From the NCBI GenBank assembly GCA_002481295.1, contig DLDU01000056.1, forward strand, positions 288 to 9,254: a stretch of DNA of 8,967 bases. The letters run 5' to 3'. A program made the position numbers and the translations under genes. Shown here piece by piece: positions 7,308-8,967 of the stretch. The notes beneath the pieces are model-generated. The model was not told the DNA's origin. It worked only from the letters and a program-made list of their open reading frames with translations, and ran no database searches. The stretch's first letter is position 1. Each line of letters starts with the position of its first letter. The DNA comes from Prevotella sp. UBA7764 (lineage in GTDB: Bacteria; Bacteroidota; Bacteroidia; Bacteroidales; Bacteroidaceae).

Positions 7308-7350
7308 TGGACCAGCTAGGGCTTGAACCTAGGACCTCCAGATTATGAGT
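7308..7350 (-). other. 3' fragment of a tRNA with CAT anticodon; attR-like attachment site
   Basis: On the minus strand this matches tRNA nucleotides 31 to 73: anticodon loop CTCATAA, 3' anticodon strand TCTGG, variable loop AGGTC, T-arm CTAGG-TTCAAGC-CCTAG with perfect pairing, acceptor strand CTGGTCC and discriminator A. CCA is not encoded. The 5' half is missing: the bases before position 31 cannot pair with TCTGG, and no D-arm or GGACCAG acceptor strand follows. Anticodon CAT fits elongator tRNA-Met or tRNA-Ile2; the fragment cannot decide between them. Loss of identity exactly at the anticodon loop is typical of integration by a tyrosine recombinase, with the element on the right. Confidence 0.8.
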
Positions 7351-7466
7351 ATCTTAAAGTGATATTCTATGATATATCGTTGTTTTGAAAGCGCACTGAA
7401 TATCAATACTTTACAAAAAATGCGATTTTCTATGAATATCAAAAAACACACCTAACTGAAACAAAA

Positions 7467-7487
7467 TGTTTACGCATTGTTTACGCA
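7467..7487. repeat. Tandem 11-base repeat TGTTTACGCA, possible integrase arm sites
   Basis: TGTTTACGCA occurs at 7467-7476 and again at 7478-7487, an 11-base period close to one helical turn. It lies 117 bases inside the presumed element from the tRNA fragment, a usual distance for arm-type sites of tyrosine recombinases. Confidence 0.55.
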
Positions 7488-7606
7488 GAATTTGGCGGCA
7501 AACAGGCAGTTTTATACTCAAGCCTTAATTTAGCTCACAATGTGAAGGCCATACGGCTGAAAAAACATCCTAATCTTGGATAAATATATATTCTATACTA
7601 TTACAA

Positions 7607-7656
7607 CCTTGGAAAGGTGTAATAAAATACATTAAATTGCCTTGGAAAAGTGTAAT
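7607..7656. repeat. 17-base direct repeat, 33 bases apart
   Basis: CCTTGGAAAGGTGTAAT (7607-7623) recurs at 7640-7656 with one change (G to A). The first copy also sits in an imperfect dyad running from TTACA at 7601 to TGTAA at 7618-7622. The spacing of three 11-base turns would place both copies on one face of the helix. Confidence 0.6.
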
Positions 7657-7722
7657 TTATTTGCAATCCATGCTTGTGTTTAAGCGAAAAATTGTACCAT
7701 TTGTACCCAATGGGTAAAGGCA

Positions 7723-8478
7723 TTGGAACAGTTCTTGACGATTGATACAATCCCTGAGGAGAATGAGCGCAAACGCAAACGAAGAAAACCACTTTCGCCC
7801 ATTGATACCTTATCATCAACTGGTAACAAACTTCATGGCATCATTGACATCGCTTTAATGCAGTCATGCATATCTGACAATGAAGTAAAGACTTTCGTCA
7901 AGGAATATGGCATGGTGATTGCCGACGAATGCCACAACGTCTCAGCTGTAAACTTTGAGCAGATACTTAAAACCGTTAATGCACGTTATGTGTATGGCTT
8001 GACTGCGACACCCATTCGTAAAGATGGACACCAGCCCATCATCTTCATGCGGTGTGGCCCAATAAGATATAGTGCAGATGCAAAAGCTCAGATGCTAAGC
8101 CAATCTTTTGAGCGTTTGTTAGTGCCTCGCTTTACACCATTCAGACCCATTGTAGGTAGTGATCTCTCGTATACAAAAGTCGCCCAGCAACTGGCAGAGG
8201 ATGAATATCGAAACTTATTTATCGTCAAGGATGTTATTGAAGTCCTGAAGGAAGGCCGCTCTCCCATCATTCTCACCAGTCGAACCTCCCATGTGTCAAT
8301 ATTGGCTGAACTACTAAAGCCTCATTGTCCGAATGTCATCACTCTTATTGGCTCCGAAAGTACCAAGGATAAACGGCAGAAGATGGAACATCTACAATCT
8401 ATTCCATCATCAGAGCAGCTTGTCATAGTCGCTACAGGCAAATATGTTGGTGAGGGCTTTGACTATGCAATTTCCTGA
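7723..8478 (+). pseudogene. Truncated superfamily 2 DEAD/DEAH helicase, TOTE-conflict-like
   Basis: The frame is open from 7684. The TTG at 7723 is only a numbering point, and helicase-like sequence (QWVKALEQFL) already begins near 7708. Visible motifs, numbered from 7723, are motif II VIADECHN (65-72), motif III LTATP (93-97) and the motif V region VATGKYVGEGFDY (236-248). The Walker A motif and everything N-terminal are absent, and the protein stops right after GFDY, before motif VI, so it cannot be an active ATPase. The wording around motifs II and III (ARYVYGLTATPIRKDGHQPIIFM, split at 87 and 107, then CGPIRY) resembles Bacteroidota helicases linked to TOTE conflict systems, large primase-helicase-nuclease proteins predicted to act in defence; this assignment is from memory. 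It lies next to the tRNA attachment site and abuts a broken transposase. Confidence 0.85.
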
Positions 8479-8756
8479 CGGACCATCATACGGTAATAAC
8501 AGTTCTTTCCAGTTTCGAGAAGATGATAGAAGTTCTTCTTGTATATGGAGTGTATTGTTTCGCCGTTAATGCGGAAAAGACAAAGGGAAAGGATTAATTG
8601 AACAGCTGAGATGCCATCATGCTTCTCCAACGACAGCCTGCAAATCAGATGTCCAAGACCGAATTTTGAGAATACTGACAGAATATCGCCGCCCATCTTG
8701 CTTTTAACACTCAATAGTTTGGATATCTCACTAAAATTGCCTAATTTTGCATTCAT
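8463..8756 (-). pseudogene. Truncated IS4-like transposase, N-terminal part
   Basis: This 97-residue frame resembles the N-terminus of Bacteroidota IS4-type transposases: a short leader, FSKFGLGHLI, a GISA then LILSLCLFRI segment, GETIHSIYK and the characteristic ETGKNCYYRMMVR near residues 81-93. Full-length members are several hundred residues long and carry a DDE catalytic core after this point, which is missing. The last residues (EIA and the stop) come from the abutting helicase fragment on the other strand, so the junction lies at about 8467-8475. The start at 8756 is preceded by a TAACTTTG box. The family name rests on remembered similarity; the partial protein is not functional. Confidence 0.75.
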
Positions 8757-8833
8757 AACAGTTTCTCTTTAATTTATTGATAATCATTGTATTTAGACAC
8801 TACAAAGTTACCAATAATTATTGAGAAACTGTT
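8757..8833. repeat. 11-base inverted repeat upstream of the transposase
   Basis: AACAGTTTCTC (8757-8767) and GAGAAACTGTT (8823-8833) are perfect inverted copies 55 bases apart. The flanking bases (AATTTATTG against AATAATTATTG) extend the similarity imperfectly. The left arm touches the transposase start codon. It may be a regulatory hairpin or operator of the insertion sequence. Confidence 0.6.
8803..8810 (-). promoter_or_regulatory. -7 promoter box for the truncated transposase
   Basis: On the minus strand this reads TAACTTTG, matching TAnnTTTG, 46 bases before the transposase ATG and inside the inverted repeat pair. No good -33 box is seen at the usual distance. Confidence 0.4.
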
Positions 8834-8852
8834 ATTTTAAGCCTACTTTTTG
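8821..8852 (+). promoter_or_regulatory. Possible promoter for the rightward secreted-protein gene
   Basis: TTG at 8821-8823 and TACTTTTTG at 8844-8852 are 20 bases apart, close to the Bacteroidota promoter pattern but with one extra T in the -7 box. It would start transcription about 25 bases before the ATG at 8886. It may lie within the insertion-sequence end. Confidence 0.3.
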
Positions 8853-8885
8853 AGGGTGGGAAACTTTAGTTAAAAACAAGAGACT

Positions 8886-8967
8886 ATGAGAAAGAAATTC
8901 TTTTCAATGCTCGTGCTGCTCGCAGCAGTAGCTACGGGCGCAATGGCGCAGACCGAAACGCTGCTGA
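8886..8967 (+). CDS. Partial secreted or outer-membrane protein, N-terminus only
   Basis: Only 27 codons are visible before the window ends. They encode a clear signal peptide: basic MRKK, a hydrophobic core (LVLLAAVA) and a likely cleavage site AMA|Q at about residue 21. The product is exported, but its function cannot be read. ATG 8886 is preceded by A-rich sequence, as usual for Bacteroidota starts. The truncated insertion sequence lies directly upstream and may have changed its promoter. Confidence 0.75.
   Translation, partial: MRKKFFSMLVLLAAVATGAMAQTETLL

Larger units (their letters stand above)
7351..7683. other. Non-coding element-end region with short repeats
   Basis: I see no gene in these 333 AT-rich bases. 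They hold a near-copy pair (7361-7378 and 7424-7440, sharing TTCTATGA and ATATC), an 11-base tandem around TGTTTACGCA (7467-7476 and 7478-7487), and a 17-base repeat pair 33 bases apart (7607-7623 and 7640-7656). The position next to the truncated tRNA suggests the terminal, integrase-binding part of an integrative element. Confidence 0.5.

Noticed and set aside
7308..7350. A functional tRNA gene
   Set aside because: The acceptor 5' strand, D-arm and 5' anticodon strand are missing from the bases to the right.
7198..7656. Possible CRISPR array from the several short repeats
   Set aside because: The repeats are of different sequences, have only two or three copies each, and are not separated by spacers of regular length.
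7601..7819. A 72-codon minus-strand frame with a repeated YTFPR motif
   Set aside because: The peptide repeat is only the translation of the 17-base DNA repeats, and the frame overlaps the helicase fragment.

Overview
The window looks like a chromosomal segment of a Bacteroidota bacterium, most likely a Prevotella-type organism. The evidence is a SusC/Oar-style TonB-dependent receptor with a carboxypeptidase-regulatory-like N-terminal domain, Bacteroidota promoter boxes (TTTG, 19 bases, TAnnTTTG), little Shine-Dalgarno signal, and a tRNA 3' end without an encoded CCA. The genus is inferred from general resemblance, not from a marker gene.

Left part (1-4940), leftward transcription. Three genes read on the minus strand in the order: small secreted protein (4940-4251), Oar-like outer-membrane TonB-dependent receptor (4194-1012), secreted glycerophosphodiester phosphodiesterase (988-227). 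The gaps are 56 and 23 bases and I see no promoter in either, so this is probably one envelope operon: a receptor, a periplasmic phosphodiesterase that could act on its ligand, and an accessory protein of unknown role. It ends in a gene-free stretch (1-226) with small inverted repeats.

Middle part (4941-6720). A divergent intergenic region carries a consensus promoter for a rightward pair: a calcineurin-like metallophosphoesterase (5173-5934) and an HNH endonuclease (5931-6539, possible GTGA overlap). The phosphoesterase has the base composition of the left part. The HNH gene is clearly more AT-rich, so it may have been acquired. A possible coding remnant and a strong terminator hairpin follow.

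Right part (6721-8967) is an accessory junction. A 150-residue unknown protein reads left. Behind it lie tandem 11-base repeats, a 16-bp terminator hairpin and the 3' 43 nucleotides of a tRNA with a CAT anticodon. tRNA identity stops at the anticodon loop, as expected for an attR left by a tyrosine-recombinase element lying to the right. That side holds more short direct repeats and a decayed superfamily 2 helicase fragment. The fragment resembles helicases of the TOTE conflict-system type; its Walker A region and its end after the GEGFDY motif are missing. It runs directly into a truncated IS4-like transposase N-terminus on the opposite strand. A signal-peptide-bearing gene starts at 8886 and leaves the window.

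No complete new system is proven. The best candidates for a second look are the phosphoesterase-HNH pair and the tRNA-anchored element end with its decayed helicase.
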